Assembly: GCF_015206895.1 (NCBI RefSeq)
Contig: NZ_JADEXU010000042.1
Span: 1 to 55,049, forward strand
Direction of reading: 5' to 3'
DNA: 55,049 nt
DNA from: Nostoc sp. LEGE 12450
Lineage (GTDB): Bacteria; Cyanobacteriota; Cyanobacteriia; Cyanobacteriales; Nostocaceae
Part shown: positions 35,462 through 44,295 of the stretch, one piece after another
Numbering within the stretch: position 1 is the first letter of the stretch
Layout of the letters: each line of letters begins with the position of its first letter
Notes under the pieces: generated by a model
Told to the model about the DNA's origin: nothing
The model's input: only the letters and a program-made list of their open reading frames with translations
Databases searched by the model: none
Program-made: the position numbers and the translations under genes

Positions 35462-35643
35462 GCCGCTCCTTTGCCTCTATCAGTTTTAGATGAGTGGGCT
35501 TCGTTTTCTGTTACCCAAGTTTCTACTAGCTCAAGCAAAACCTCATTCATGCTTACACCTTTGAGAGCGCAGATTGACTTGAATCTAGCCCTCATAGATT
35601 CAGGTAGAAACATTTTGTAAGTTACTTGTTTTTCTTCAGTCAC
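35458..35643 (-). CDS. Small ribbon-helix-helix protein
   Basis: The 61-residue product (VTYKMFLPESMRARFKSICALKGVSMNEVLLELVETWV) has the beta strand plus two helices of a CopG/Arc-like DNA-binding dimer. It is the first gene of the block; an inverted repeat TTATCC-N6-GGATAA lies 30 bases ahead of its start, a fitting operator for autoregulation. Confidence 0.8.
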   Translation of the reverse strand: MTEEKQVTYKMFLPESMRARFKSICALKGVSMNEVLLELVETWVTENEAHSSKTDRGKGAA

Positions 35644-35673
35644 AACAGATTTACCACATTTACATACCTTTGA

Positions 35674-35691
35674 TTATCCCCTTAAGGATAA
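35674..35691 (-). promoter_or_regulatory. Candidate operator for the RHH protein
   Basis: TTATCC and GGATAA form a perfect inverted repeat separated by CCTTAA, immediately upstream of the operon's first start codon. Binding by the RHH product is inference. Confidence 0.45.
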
Positions 35692-35916
35692 ATCAAGTCA
35701 TTAGGGTAAATGGGTGTATTGCGTTATTAACGTGGTTAGGGTTATAGTAGCATCTAAGGCAATCGATCAACAACAAGCCACTAATTAGCGTCCTACGAGT
35801 ACCCCAACGACTTACAGAGTAAGGGGTTTAGCGATTAGGATCGACATTGTGATGTGTACTTATTCTGATTGCTAGCTAGTTACTATCTGATTCACATTGA
35901 TTACTGTAGTAAACCC

Positions 35917-36285
35917 ATGAAACCTAGACGGAGCAAACATTCTACAGACCTAGACTCCTTCCTTGATTTCCCATCTACCAAGACATATTTAGCTGAGGTC
36001 TTGGGTGTTAGCCGCTCGACTTTGGTCACTTGGGAGAATTTAGCCTTCTGGAGAATCCCCAGTTTCAGAGATGCTTACCCGAAAAAAGCCGACAACACTC
36101 ACGATCGGGAGTCGCCCTTGTCGCCATATCAAGCATGGGTTTTGGGGAGAGTAGGGCGATTAATGGCTCAACTCCGACGCAGCGATCGCGTCAAAGGCTA
36201 TATCGCCAAAAACCCGAATGATTTTTCTAGATACCGCTATCAGCAAGCATTCCAGCAAATCCAAAAAATCCAAAAGGGAGCGTAA
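35917..36285 (+). CDS. HTH DNA-binding protein
   Basis: The 122-residue protein (start at the ATG at 35917) contains FPSTKTYLAEVLGVSRSTLVTWENLAFWRIPSFRDAYP, a helix-turn-helix resembling MerR or excisionase type. It continues SPYQAWVLGRVGRLMAQLRRSDRVKGYIAKNPNDFSRYRYQQAF. It begins a rightward block whose next genes follow at short spacing (3 bases to the next start), and probably regulates it. Confidence 0.7.
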   Translation: MKPRRSKHSTDLDSFLDFPSTKTYLAEVLGVSRSTLVTWENLAFWRIPSFRDAYPKKADNTHDRESPLSPYQAWVLGRVGRLMAQLRRSDRVKGYIAKNPNDFSRYRYQQAFQQIQKIQKGA

Positions 36286-36288
36286 ATC

Positions 36289-36933
36289 ATGGCAACACGG
36301 AAGAGAACCACAGCACCAACAGCAGACACAGTAAGCATTCATGATGCTTGCTTAAGATATATGACCACGGAACAGAGCTTGAGACTGGCTTTAAGCCATG
36401 TTCGCCCTGATGATTTCGACACTGTAAAGGCAGTTTCGGAATTAGATTTAGAAGCGATCGCCTCATACTTTCAGCCAGAATTACCAACTGTGGCTAGCAC
36501 CTCAGAGTTACCTGAAAATTCACAAAATTTAACACAGCAAACATCTGAGCCAGCTACAGAACAGCCACAAAATGCCCTATCCCTACAAGGGCAACAGCAA
36601 CATCTAACAGCCCCTACCCCCGGCTCAAGCCCTAACGCCCAAATGACGCTGATTGAACAGCTAACTAGGCAGGCATCAGAAGAAATTGCAGCAGTAGACG
36701 CTATAGCCCAAGTTAAGAACCAACTGATTCTAAATAACTTGGCTGTGCGAGATACGGAACTAACAGAGAGTATCAATCAGCACTGGCAACACCAAAAGCA
36801 AGGATATTTGGGAGCGATTAGAGATTTGGCTGGACTTGCACAACAAAAGCCAGAAGTTACCCCAGATGAAACTGACCTGACCCAAGAAATTGAAGGCATC
36901 ATCACCGAACTGGGAAAAAAGCTAATCGCGTGA
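36289..36933 (+). CDS. Hypothetical protein, Gln/Thr-rich
   Basis: The 214-residue product has an N-terminal helical part (SIHDACLRYMTTEQSLRLALSHVRPDDFDTVKAVSEL), a Gln/Ser/Pro-rich linker (about 80-130) and a C-terminal helical part. No family recognised. It is close-coupled behind the HTH gene, starting 3 bases after its stop. Confidence 0.6.
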   Translation: MATRKRTTAPTADTVSIHDACLRYMTTEQSLRLALSHVRPDDFDTVKAVSELDLEAIASYFQPELPTVASTSELPENSQNLTQQTSEPATEQPQNALSLQGQQQHLTAPTPGSSPNAQMTLIEQLTRQASEEIAAVDAIAQVKNQLILNNLAVRDTELTESINQHWQHQKQGYLGAIRDLAGLAQQKPEVTPDETDLTQEIEGIITELGKKLIA

Positions 36934-37000
36934 GAGCGATCAACATCCTGTTATCTCCCCTCGACTTTGTTAACTGGTTATTAGAAAGAGTACTAACGCC

Positions 37001-37237
37001 ATGACTTTTACAATTTCCGGCATTGAATCAGAGGTAAATATGAGCGGTAATTCCTTACCAGAGCTAGTTGCTCAAGCTCAGGAATTACTTGGGCAAATCC
37101 GCCAGCATCCACAGTTTAAAGGCTTGCGTTTTGATTGTGATATAGCTCTTGGTGACGTTAAGCAATATTTCAACTACTTGGAATGGGCTGCTAATGCTGA
37201 GTTAGAAGTATTTCGGTTTGAAGGTTTTACAGAATGA
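37001..37237 (+). CDS. Small hypothetical protein (78 aa)
   Basis: It is acidic and helical (LPELVAQAQELLGQIRQHPQFKGLRFDCDIALGDVKQYFNYLEWAANAELEVF). A second possible Met lies at residue 14. It resembles the next small gene in size and charge. Function unknown. Confidence 0.55.
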   Translation: MTFTISGIESEVNMSGNSLPELVAQAQELLGQIRQHPQFKGLRFDCDIALGDVKQYFNYLEWAANAELEVFRFEGFTE

Positions 37238-37347
37238 TTTTCGGTGGCAATACAAAGCAATCGCTGCCTCGGACAAAGTAAGCGCTCGCCTGTGAATAGC
37301 AAATGGAATGCAGTCTCCGCCGATGAAAACTACAGAAAAATTATCTT

Positions 37348-37557
37348 ATGAATACAGAACAAATCAAAGCAATTCTGAGAGGTTGTTCAGCATCCTTACA
37401 AGTAGTTTTGAGCGATGCTAACTATCAGAAAATCCAACAGCATGAATATTTTTCAACTAACAATGATTTGATGTTAGGCGACGCAGTTCAAGCACTAAAT
37501 GAGGTGTTAGCGGCTATTGATGATGTTGAATATCTAGCTCTCACAAAGCTCAACTAA
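37348..37557 (+). CDS. Small hypothetical protein (69 aa)
   Basis: The acidic, helical product MNTEQIKAILRGCSASLQVVLSDANYQKIQQHEYF...VQALNEVLAAIDDVEYLALTKLN shares general character with the protein at 37001. Function unknown. Confidence 0.5.
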   Translation: MNTEQIKAILRGCSASLQVVLSDANYQKIQQHEYFSTNNDLMLGDAVQALNEVLAAIDDVEYLALTKLN

Positions 37558-37643
37558 TTTGCTAAAAAATATCAAAGCCATGACGCATATTCAGATAAGT
37601 TCGCTGATTGGCTTTTTTAATTTTGCAATCCCTTATTAGCAAT

Positions 37644-37832
37644 ATGGACGAACTAAATAGTCAAATTGAGAATGCAAAGACGGATGAGAAAGAGCTAAAC
37701 AAAGTCCTGAAGAAATATGACTTAGATGAGGAATTAGCACTTGAGTTTAGCGAAATAGACAAGGCATTTAGGCAATTAGAAATTAAGTACCAATCCCTAC
37801 TAAACACTAGAAAATTTTTGAACAATGGCTAA
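37644..37832 (+). CDS. Small coiled-coil protein (62 aa)
   Basis: The highly charged coiled coil starts at the ATG at 37644 (MDELNSQIENAKTDEKELNKV). Its end overlaps the start of the gene at 37825 by 8 bases, implying coupled translation. Confidence 0.6.
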   Translation: MDELNSQIENAKTDEKELNKVLKKYDLDEELALEFSEIDKAFRQLEIKYQSLLNTRKFLNNG

Positions 37833-38499
37833 AATCGACACTACAAAAGCAGCGGCTCAAGCTGTAGCAGAAAAGCTGGCAAGAGGTAAAGTCAACTCAC
37901 CATCTAGCACTAACTCCGTATCTGCTACACCTACCACATCTACTGCCATTCCTATAGATAGCCGTATTCCTGGATTGTTGACCGTCACGCCGGATTTAAT
38001 ACCTGGAATGATGCCACCATTCCAGGCGAATCATTATCATATTTCAGATCCACTTAATCCTCCTGAAACTCTCCCACAGGCAAGCCAAAGTCAGCTAGAT
38101 ATTGGGATGAAAATCTATGAAGGCTCTACACGGGCGCTCAAATTGACGGGAGCAGCGCTCGACCTGACACGCGAAAAATTCACTGTTATTGGTAAACACT
38201 CAAAGGCTTTTGGTGCTGGCATCCAAGCCGCTACCGAGATTGAGAAAGTCAAAGGGAATTATTTAGATTACCTTAATCAAAAAGAAGTAACTACCCAAAA
38301 ATCAGTTGTTTTAGATGTCAACCAAGTGAAGACGGTTGCCGATACAAGCATTTCCGTTCATAGCAAAGACGAACTAAATCAAAAACTGTTGCAAGCCTCC
38401 ATTAAAGCTGAGGAATCACGGCTAAAAACTGTTGAATCTCAAGGGAAATTATCAAGCTTTAAGGCACAGTTAGGCGATTATATAGAGGTGAAGCAATGA
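37825..38499 (+). CDS. Hypothetical partner of the P-loop protein
   Basis: The 224-residue product has a Thr/Ser/Pro-rich N-terminal segment (about 25-100), a helical middle (LDIGMKIYEGSTRALKLTGAALDLTREKFTVIGKHSKAF) and a charged C-terminus. It overlaps the next gene's ATG by 4 bases. No family recognised; a tight pairing with the large ATPase is likely. Confidence 0.6.
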   Translation: MAKIDTTKAAAQAVAEKLARGKVNSPSSTNSVSATPTTSTAIPIDSRIPGLLTVTPDLIPGMMPPFQANHYHISDPLNPPETLPQASQSQLDIGMKIYEGSTRALKLTGAALDLTREKFTVIGKHSKAFGAGIQAATEIEKVKGNYLDYLNQKEVTTQKSVVLDVNQVKTVADTSISVHSKDELNQKLLQASIKAEESRLKTVESQGKLSSFKAQLGDYIEVKQ

Positions 38500-40667
38500 A
38501 AGCAATACATGGGTTAGGACTTGGTGTATTTGGCTTCTGTACCGGCTTGGCATTTGCTTCTGGAGGGTTTCCAAACGATACAGCCAAACTAATCTCTATG
38601 CTTGGTATAGGGGCGTTGCCAGCAAGTTTTATTACTTATCTAGTCGCGGATACTAAATCACAAAGACTATTAACCCATGCCGAAAGTAAGAATGAACAAG
38701 CAGGTCAAACGCTGCATAAAATCATCAGGGATTTTGAAAGGAGCAAGTCAAGGTTAGCCACTGTTAGTAGCCAGCTAGAATCTTTGAAAGATGAACTCAA
38801 AGAAGCGAGAAATACCATCAACTCGTTAGGTCATAACAAACTAGAAAGCACAGCAATAATAGCTCAACTGCAAGCCAAGTTAAATCAATTATCTACACAG
38901 ACTCAAAAAGATACCCAGCGTATTGAATATCTGGAAAGTGAGACTGAGCAATGGGAATTGAACTTTAAAACTCAAGTAGAAGCGGAGGCTAACAAACGCT
39001 TTCAACTTGCCAAGTCACAGGAATTAGAAAAGATTTATCATGAACACGATTCTATTACCTCTGAAGCTATGGAGCTATTCAGAAGGTTGCAAAACTGGGG
39101 TGAGAAGGTAGCGCATGGTCATCAAAGTAAAGCCGAGATTATCAAGAGTTTGGCAAGTAGCTACAACGAAAATTTAGATGAGGTTGGGGAAGCGATCACT
39201 AGTGAGCGCCAAAATTATCTTTTGCAAATCGAATTACTAAACGAGCGTATAGGTCAGCTACAGCAACAATTGCTTGGTGATTTAATAGAACCCGTGTATG
39301 GTGAATTTGGCTTTGATATCAACGGGAAAATCGCCAACGAAATAGCGCGTACCTTGTTTACTGATATCAGTCTGGCTTTGAACGTTAAAGGCTTCCAGGT
39401 TAAGCCTGACAGCGTTGTAGATGTAGGTTATGGCTATTCCCGGTCTGTGCATCCCAAAGCCATCGTGGAGGCTATCAGCAAGCATTCTGACACGCTGGCT
39501 AAAAAGTTAGGACTATTCAAAATAACAAGCGTTCGCAAGCTGGAAATAACCGATTGTATTGTGGTCAGTTACCGTATGGGCCCAGCCATCAAAACAGATG
39601 AAATTAAGCTGATGGTTGGGACTCCTGACGAATTTATAAACTACGTCACTTCTCACCCTATCCGCTATCGGCTGATTGCAGATCCGGGCGTTGGTAAAAC
39701 CCCAACCACTGCGGTAATGATTAGCGAAATCCTCAAAGCTGGTTGTACTCGTGGCAATACTGGCAAGGGCGAGAAAGTGCCTAATACTCTGGTTACAGTG
39801 TCTTATCCTGGTGCTGTTGCTTCACTCAAAGATAGCAACTATCCTTTAGAGCATTTCCTTAAGTATGGCGACACAACAGCCGCGATTAAATCCTTTGATG
39901 ATTGCCTAGACGACGGAAATTTTCGAGTTCAAAACCCCACATTCGCTGCTAACTTCTTTCAAATTTGGGCATGGGATGAATTAGATAACACCCTAAATTC
40001 TTGCAGTGAGCCATACAAGGCAGGGGAAAACCTCAAGAAGATTCTGAAACAGTTTGGTCATAATAACATCGGCTGGATTGTGTCTGGTCAATCAGTGATG
40101 ACCAAACAAATCCCAGGTTTTACTAATGATGATCGGTCACTCTTTACCGAAATAATCATTGGCATTCCCAAAATCAGACATTACCTGAATACCTACGGCA
40201 AGGGGAAAAACAGCGAGTCTAACTTGGCTAAGTTGATTCGGAACTTAGACGCAATTGAAGAATACATCAACCATAAAAATGAGTTAGTTACCGATGATGC
40301 GAGATTATTAAGAGTAGCCTTAGTAGTCGATTCTCGCTCACCCAAACTTTATTTTTTACCTAATTTAGATAAAGTCAGTTTTAACTATCAAGAAATAGAG
40401 GATACAAAGCGACTGGCAAGGGTTGCCAAGTCCCCTGACACGAATGACACGAGATTGACAAGGGATACTTTAAAGCCAAGCACAGTAAGCACTGACACGG
40501 TGATGTCAGTCGCGTCATTTCCGACTATAGGGGGTAGCCGCCAAAGTGACACAAAGCCTTATTGTCCCCACTGTGGTCACGCAAATCTAACCGTGAGAAA
40601 GGATAAAAGATATTACTGTTTGAACTGCAAAAAAATAACAGTTTCTAACAAAATAGTTTGGAAATAA
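38496..40667 (+). CDS. Membrane-anchored coiled-coil P-loop ATPase with zinc ribbon
   Basis: Of the 723 residues, two hydrophobic segments (about 5-25 and 35-52) anchor the N-terminus. A long coiled coil spans about 60-280. A P-loop, ADPGVGKT, lies near residue 400, with an IWAWDELDN Walker B-like strand near 490 and QFGHNNIGWIVSGQS following it. The C-terminus is a zinc ribbon, YCPHCGHANL...YYCLNCKK. I cannot name the family. It resembles membrane-linked ATPases of conjugation or phage-like machines but lacks their diagnostic sequences. It ends 5 bases before the next gene. Confidence 0.7.
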   Translation: MKAIHGLGLGVFGFCTGLAFASGGFPNDTAKLISMLGIGALPASFITYLVADTKSQRLLTHAESKNEQAGQTLHKIIRDFERSKSRLATVSSQLESLKDELKEARNTINSLGHNKLESTAIIAQLQAKLNQLSTQTQKDTQRIEYLESETEQWELNFKTQVEAEANKRFQLAKSQELEKIYHEHDSITSEAMELFRRLQNWGEKVAHGHQSKAEIIKSLASSYNENLDEVGEAITSERQNYLLQIELLNERIGQLQQQLLGDLIEPVYGEFGFDINGKIANEIARTLFTDISLALNVKGFQVKPDSVVDVGYGYSRSVHPKAIVEAISKHSDTLAKKLGLFKITSVRKLEITDCIVVSYRMGPAIKTDEIKLMVGTPDEFINYVTSHPIRYRLIADPGVGKTPTTAVMISEILKAGCTRGNTGKGEKVPNTLVTVSYPGAVASLKDSNYPLEHFLKYGDTTAAIKSFDDCLDDGNFRVQNPTFAANFFQIWAWDELDNTLNSCSEPYKAGENLKKILKQFGHNNIGWIVSGQSVMTKQIPGFTNDDRSLFTEIIIGIPKIRHYLNTYGKGKNSESNLAKLIRNLDAIEEYINHKNELVTDDARLLRVALVVDSRSPKLYFLPNLDKVSFNYQEIEDTKRLARVAKSPDTNDTRLTRDTLKPSTVSTDTVMSVASFPTIGGSRQSDTKPYCPHCGHANLTVRKDKRYYCLNCKKITVSNKIVWK

Positions 40668-40671
40668 ATAT

Positions 40672-41169
40672 ATGGACTTGGATGATATTACGACACTTAT
40701 CTATCAGCCTAAAAATGACCATGAGCCGGGATTTATCTATTTAATGGAAGCAGAGGGCTATCACGGGCTAATTCCTGGTTGTTACCTCCGTCGTTGCAAA
40801 ATTGGGTTATCTCGTAATCCCGAAGCTCGACTTGATAGCTTTCATAGGAATCAACCACCTTGTAACGTGAAAATCCTCAAGACTATTTATGTAGAGGATA
40901 TGGCAGATGTAGAGGGTGAATTACATCAACAATTTAGCCAATGCAATGTTGAGTTAATCAAAAGTCAAGAGTGGTTTGATTTTAATCCAGTGCAATTTCT
41001 GATGGTTAACTGGGAATTTGAGAAGCGATCACTACACGTCTTTAGCATTAGCGACTTGCCAATTAAGCTAATCATTTTCAGCATGATCGGGCTTGTGGGA
41101 GTGGGAACCGTAGCGGGAAGATTAACAAGTCAGTCACCAATGCAGCCGCAAAAACAATTAGCTAAGTAA
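40672..41169 (+). CDS. GIY-YIG (T5orf172-like) protein with membrane tail
   Basis: The first 120 residues show the GIY-YIG pattern typical of T5orf172-type proteins: GFIYLMEAEGY, CKIGLSRNPEARLDSFHRNQPPCNVKIL, DVEGELHQQF and SQEWFDF. A hydrophobic helix follows (IKLIIFSMIGLVGVGTVAGRL, about 137-157). A membrane-tethered nuclease is unusual and fits a partnership with the membrane ATPase just upstream. Confidence 0.8.
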   Translation: MDLDDITTLIYQPKNDHEPGFIYLMEAEGYHGLIPGCYLRRCKIGLSRNPEARLDSFHRNQPPCNVKILKTIYVEDMADVEGELHQQFSQCNVELIKSQEWFDFNPVQFLMVNWEFEKRSLHVFSISDLPIKLIIFSMIGLVGVGTVAGRLTSQSPMQPQKQLAK

Positions 41170-41191
41170 GCAAAATTCAAGGGTAGACAGA

Positions 41192-41235
41192 GATTACTTA
41201 TGAGAATGTTCTTTATATGATTCTCATAAGTAATC
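41192..41235 (+). repeat. Perfect 16-bp inverted repeat
   Basis: GATTACTTATGAGAAT (41192-41207) pairs with ATTCTCATAAGTAATC (41220-41235) across 12 bases. It lies just after the block's last gene. It lacks a T-tract, so it could be a terminator-like hairpin or a protein-binding site. Confidence 0.6.
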
Positions 41236-41247
41236 AATCAAAAAATT

Positions 41248-41270
41248 AAGGGAGGTTGTTAGCCTCCCTT
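41248..41270 (-). terminator. Terminator of the small minus-strand gene
   Basis: AAGGGAGG pairs with CCTCCCTT. On the minus strand it is followed by AATTTTTTG, a good T-tract, and it lies just beyond the stop at 41277. Confidence 0.6.
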
Positions 41271-41276
41271 TGGTTC

Positions 41277-41438
41277 TTAGAACGGTGTGTTACCCGTCTG
41301 GTTTACTTTGGCGAGATATCCGCGCCAGTAATCGCCCTCAGTTGTTTTAGGTGGAAGTGAGATCGCCGCGTCGAATTCACCATCGTAGTAGTCGCTAGTA
41401 GCTTGGAATTGTTGAGGTTTAGAAATTGTGAGTAACAT
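41277..41438 (-). CDS. Small hypothetical protein (53 aa)
   Basis: The frame begins MLLTISKPQQFQATSDYYDG and contains PPKTTEGDYWRGYLAKVNQTGNTPF. An AAGGT box precedes the ATG and a terminator follows, so it looks like a real short gene. It faces the telomere resolvase gene, with the shared promoter region between them. Confidence 0.6.
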   Translation of the reverse strand: MLLTISKPQQFQATSDYYDGEFDAAISLPPKTTEGDYWRGYLAKVNQTGNTPF

Positions 41439-41497
41439 GAGAATACCTTTTATTTTTTAAGCGCGGGTTATCAGCCCGCTTTTTCTGTGGTTTTTTC

Positions 41498-41610
41498 AAC
41501 CTGTTATTAGCATAGCTAACCTGTTATATAATGTCAATAACCTGTTAAAAATATCTCACAGGTTATTGACATCGGCTAACTTGTTAGTTAAATTAATAAC
41601 AGCTTAGAAA
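41498..41610 (+). promoter_or_regulatory. Repeat-rich promoter region of the telomere resolvase gene
   Basis: It contains three direct AACCTGTTA copies, a 14-bp perfect inverted repeat (TGTCAATAACCTGT at 41532-41545 and ACAGGTTATTGACA at 41558-41571) and TTGTTAGTTAAATTAATAAC, which resembles the core of the terminal palindrome. This suggests that the resolvase or a partner binds here and controls the gene. The ribosome-binding site GGGGAG is about 10 bases before the ATG. Confidence 0.6.
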
Positions 41611-41628
41611 TAAAGGGGAGTCAGTCAG

Positions 41629-43485
41629 ATGTCTAAAGCAGTTCAGGAACAAGTAGATCAACTCTTTGTTGCGGTCAAAGATTTGCAAAGCCTTGAAGAG
41701 ATCAAGCCACACTGTGAGAAGTTCAACGAGTGGATAAATACCAACACTAACTACAGCATTAAAAGCTTAGGCACTGTGCTGAGTCGGTCTGGCTTCTATA
41801 AAAAATTCAAGTCACTGCCATTAGAGCAAGGGAAAAACGCTGATTCTGTTCCCAAGCATGATGCCCAAGGCAACGTAACAGGTTATGAGTTAAAGCACTA
41901 TGTTTTATTGCTGTGTGGTCTAGACAAAAGCCATTGGGAAGAAAGAAACAAGTCTACACGGGTAAGCGATCGCCTCGAAAATGGTCAGGAAATCAGCCCA
42001 GATGAATATCTAGAGGTAACAGGTAAGCTGCTAGAATCCCAAGATTTGCATGAAGTAGCAGTGGGCTTAATTGCTGCCACTGGCCGCCGCCCCCATGAAG
42101 TTTTAGCCCGTGCTAAGTTTGCGGCTGTTGAGGGTCAAAGCTATCAGGTAATGTTCACTGGTCAAGGTAAAAAACGGGGAGATAAGCCAGTATTCCCCAT
42201 CGCTACCCTCTACCCTGCTAGTTACGTCATTGAGCGATTGAACTGGTTAAGAAAGGAGCCAACAACTAAAGCACTCTTGGCAGAGGTGGCTAACGAGAAT
42301 CCTACAGACCTTTCAGCCCAAAACCGTGCTATTGATAGTCGCCGCAACGGTTCACTTAATCGAGTAGTTCGTGGTTATTTTGGGGACAAGGGAGATAAAA
42401 CCCCAATTCTGAATTTTCGACACGGAGAAGAACAAGACAACTGCAAAGCACTCCGGGCCGCATATTTAGCACTGGCTACCGAGCGCGATTGTACTGGGGC
42501 GATGGGTTCTAAGATGCTACACGCCGCTAGGCTAGCTGGCCACTTTGTTAAGGACGCTCCCACTGACCGAGACTTACAAAATCTTGTAACCACTTTGGGG
42601 TATGCCGACTATTACCTTACAAAGCCTGTAGGTTTCCCGGATGCTCCGTCAAAAGAAAAACTTTCAAATGTTCGGGTTAGTTCAAGAGATTTAGAAGCTA
42701 TTCGTCACCTGCAAGAGGAATTAAATTTACCCAATCAGCAATCAGCTATTACCTACTTGCTTGAGTCATTTAACAATCGATTGGACACTGCAAAGCAATT
42801 ACAGTCAGCACAGCAGAGAGTTGCCCAATTAGAAACAGAGATTAAAGAGTTACGCCAAAGTAATAACCAGTTAGAAGACATCAATAACCAACTGGATATA
42901 ACTAACAAACAATTGACAAAGGAGAAAGCAGCAATGGAAACCACAGCACAGCAACCCCAGACAGTTACTCTAAATGTCACCGAGTTAGATTCTTGGCTAG
43001 AACAGAAAATTGTTGAGGTGGTGGACAAGTTAACTCAAAATGTGGCTATAGCACCTGCTACTACTGCCACAGTTGCCAAGGTAACACCCATCAAAGAAGA
43101 GATTGACTGGCAAGCCAAGACTGATGCTGAGGTCTGGGGGAGCAAAGCACCGGGGGCAGGTATAGAGAAAATCCGTCGGTCTTATCAGGCTATATGTCTG
43201 TACAACAATACCGTGGCAACTCTTGACTCAGATCGCTTGGCTGTGACTAACCAAGCACTCAGGGATTTATCAGGCTGTAACGGTTTGCTGATCAGAGATT
43301 GGATTGAACAGCACAAGGATGAGGTGATTAGCCATAATGCTAAGTTCGGTATGGAAAACAAGAAAGACCCCAGTAATCCAGCCAGCTATGCTAACAAGGG
43401 CAAGGATACAGATAAAATTCTGTTGCTGATAAATGAAGAATTTTTAAGTGGTGAAGGCTTTAAGACAGGGACTAAAGCCAAATGA
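41629..43485 (+). CDS. Telomere resolvase (protelomerase) family protein
   Basis: This 618-residue protein carries a divergent tyrosine-recombinase core. The key arginine lies in LIAATGRRPHEVLARAKF (Arg153/154), as in phage and Borrelia resolvases (TGRRxxEI). It is followed by FTGQGKKRGD (Lys181/182), HGEEQDNCKALRAAYLALA (Arg276, replacing HxxR), His305 in LAGHF and the nucleophile Tyr325 in TTLGYADYYL. A coiled coil spans about 385-440 and a separate C-terminal domain follows. Such enzymes cut a palindrome in replicated DNA and rejoin each strand to itself, giving hairpin telomeres. Together with the terminal palindrome it is the key gene of this window. Catalytic alignment is by eye. Confidence 0.85.
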   Translation: MSKAVQEQVDQLFVAVKDLQSLEEIKPHCEKFNEWINTNTNYSIKSLGTVLSRSGFYKKFKSLPLEQGKNADSVPKHDAQGNVTGYELKHYVLLLCGLDKSHWEERNKSTRVSDRLENGQEISPDEYLEVTGKLLESQDLHEVAVGLIAATGRRPHEVLARAKFAAVEGQSYQVMFTGQGKKRGDKPVFPIATLYPASYVIERLNWLRKEPTTKALLAEVANENPTDLSAQNRAIDSRRNGSLNRVVRGYFGDKGDKTPILNFRHGEEQDNCKALRAAYLALATERDCTGAMGSKMLHAARLAGHFVKDAPTDRDLQNLVTTLGYADYYLTKPVGFPDAPSKEKLSNVRVSSRDLEAIRHLQEELNLPNQQSAITYLLESFNNRLDTAKQLQSAQQRVAQLETEIKELRQSNNQLEDINNQLDITNKQLTKEKAAMETTAQQPQTVTLNVTELDSWLEQKIVEVVDKLTQNVAIAPATTATVAKVTPIKEEIDWQAKTDAEVWGSKAPGAGIEKIRRSYQAICLYNNTVATLDSDRLAVTNQALRDLSGCNGLLIRDWIEQHKDEVISHNAKFGMENKKDPSNPASYANKGKDTDKILLLINEEFLSGEGFKTGTKAK

Positions 43486-43627
43486 TAATCTTTTTTCAAG
43501 CAGCGATGCAGTTCTCCTTCAGGGAGTTCATTCTTTTAAAGAAATTCAGTTTCGTTCTTCCTCGAAAATCCTAAGATTCAAACTGTAGTGTTCATCAGAG
43601 GCTCTATCTATCGCTTTAGTGAACACA

Positions 43628-44239
43628 ATGTTAAAACACAGAACTTTTAGCCAAAACTTGATGACTGCTGGACTCAGTATTATAGGTTTGAGCAGCTTAC
43701 TCACTCCGCGTCTGCTTGCCTCATCCATTCCCACAACTTTGCCGCAACTGTCAAAGCAGCTATCATCTATCCCAAATACCTTGCGATCTCAGCAAGGAAT
43801 TGACTACGCTCCGCTTCAACAGTTACTACAGACTGGAAAATGGCAAGAAGCCAATCAGTTGACTTCGGTTCTGGTTCTCAAGGCTGCCCATCAAGAGCAA
43901 CAGGGTTATTTGAGAGCAACAGACACTCGAAATGTAGCCTGTTCAGATTTACAAATTGTTGATCGCCTCTGGAAAAGTAGCAGCAATGGGCGATTTGGAT
44001 TTAGCACTCAAGCAACCATTTGGCGAAACCTCAAGGGAGTCAGTTACGAGGATTCGTTACGATTTGAGCGGAATGTGGGTTGGAACTCTACTCAATCAAC
44101 ACTTATCGATGATCCCAGCACTGTCCCAGTTGGTTATTTTCCCTTTCGCCCCGCAGGTAAGACGGGGATCAACAATGCTTTCGGCGGTTGGTGGATTCGA
44201 GAACTGCCAATCCGGTTGCAGCAGTGCAATATCAAATAA
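43628..44239 (+). CDS. Exported GUN4-domain protein
   Basis: The 203-residue product (ATG at 43628; a GTG at 43619 would add three) begins with a signal-like segment (SQNLMTAGLSIIGLSSLLTPRLLASS). The GUN4 core follows: DYAPLQQLLQTGKWQEANQLTSVLVLKAAHQEQQGYLRATDTRNVACSDLQIVDRLW. GUN4 binds porphyrins and helps Mg-chelatase in chlorophyll synthesis. Many cyanobacteria carry extra GUN4-like proteins of unknown role, and the export signal sets this one apart. Confidence 0.85.
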   Translation: MLKHRTFSQNLMTAGLSIIGLSSLLTPRLLASSIPTTLPQLSKQLSSIPNTLRSQQGIDYAPLQQLLQTGKWQEANQLTSVLVLKAAHQEQQGYLRATDTRNVACSDLQIVDRLWKSSSNGRFGFSTQATIWRNLKGVSYEDSLRFERNVGWNSTQSTLIDDPSTVPVGYFPFRPAGKTGINNAFGGWWIRELPIRLQQCNIK

Positions 44240-44295
44240 CTGTATGTCACTTAGCAACAAATATTATTCCCATTTCGGGAATAATCATGAGGTTT

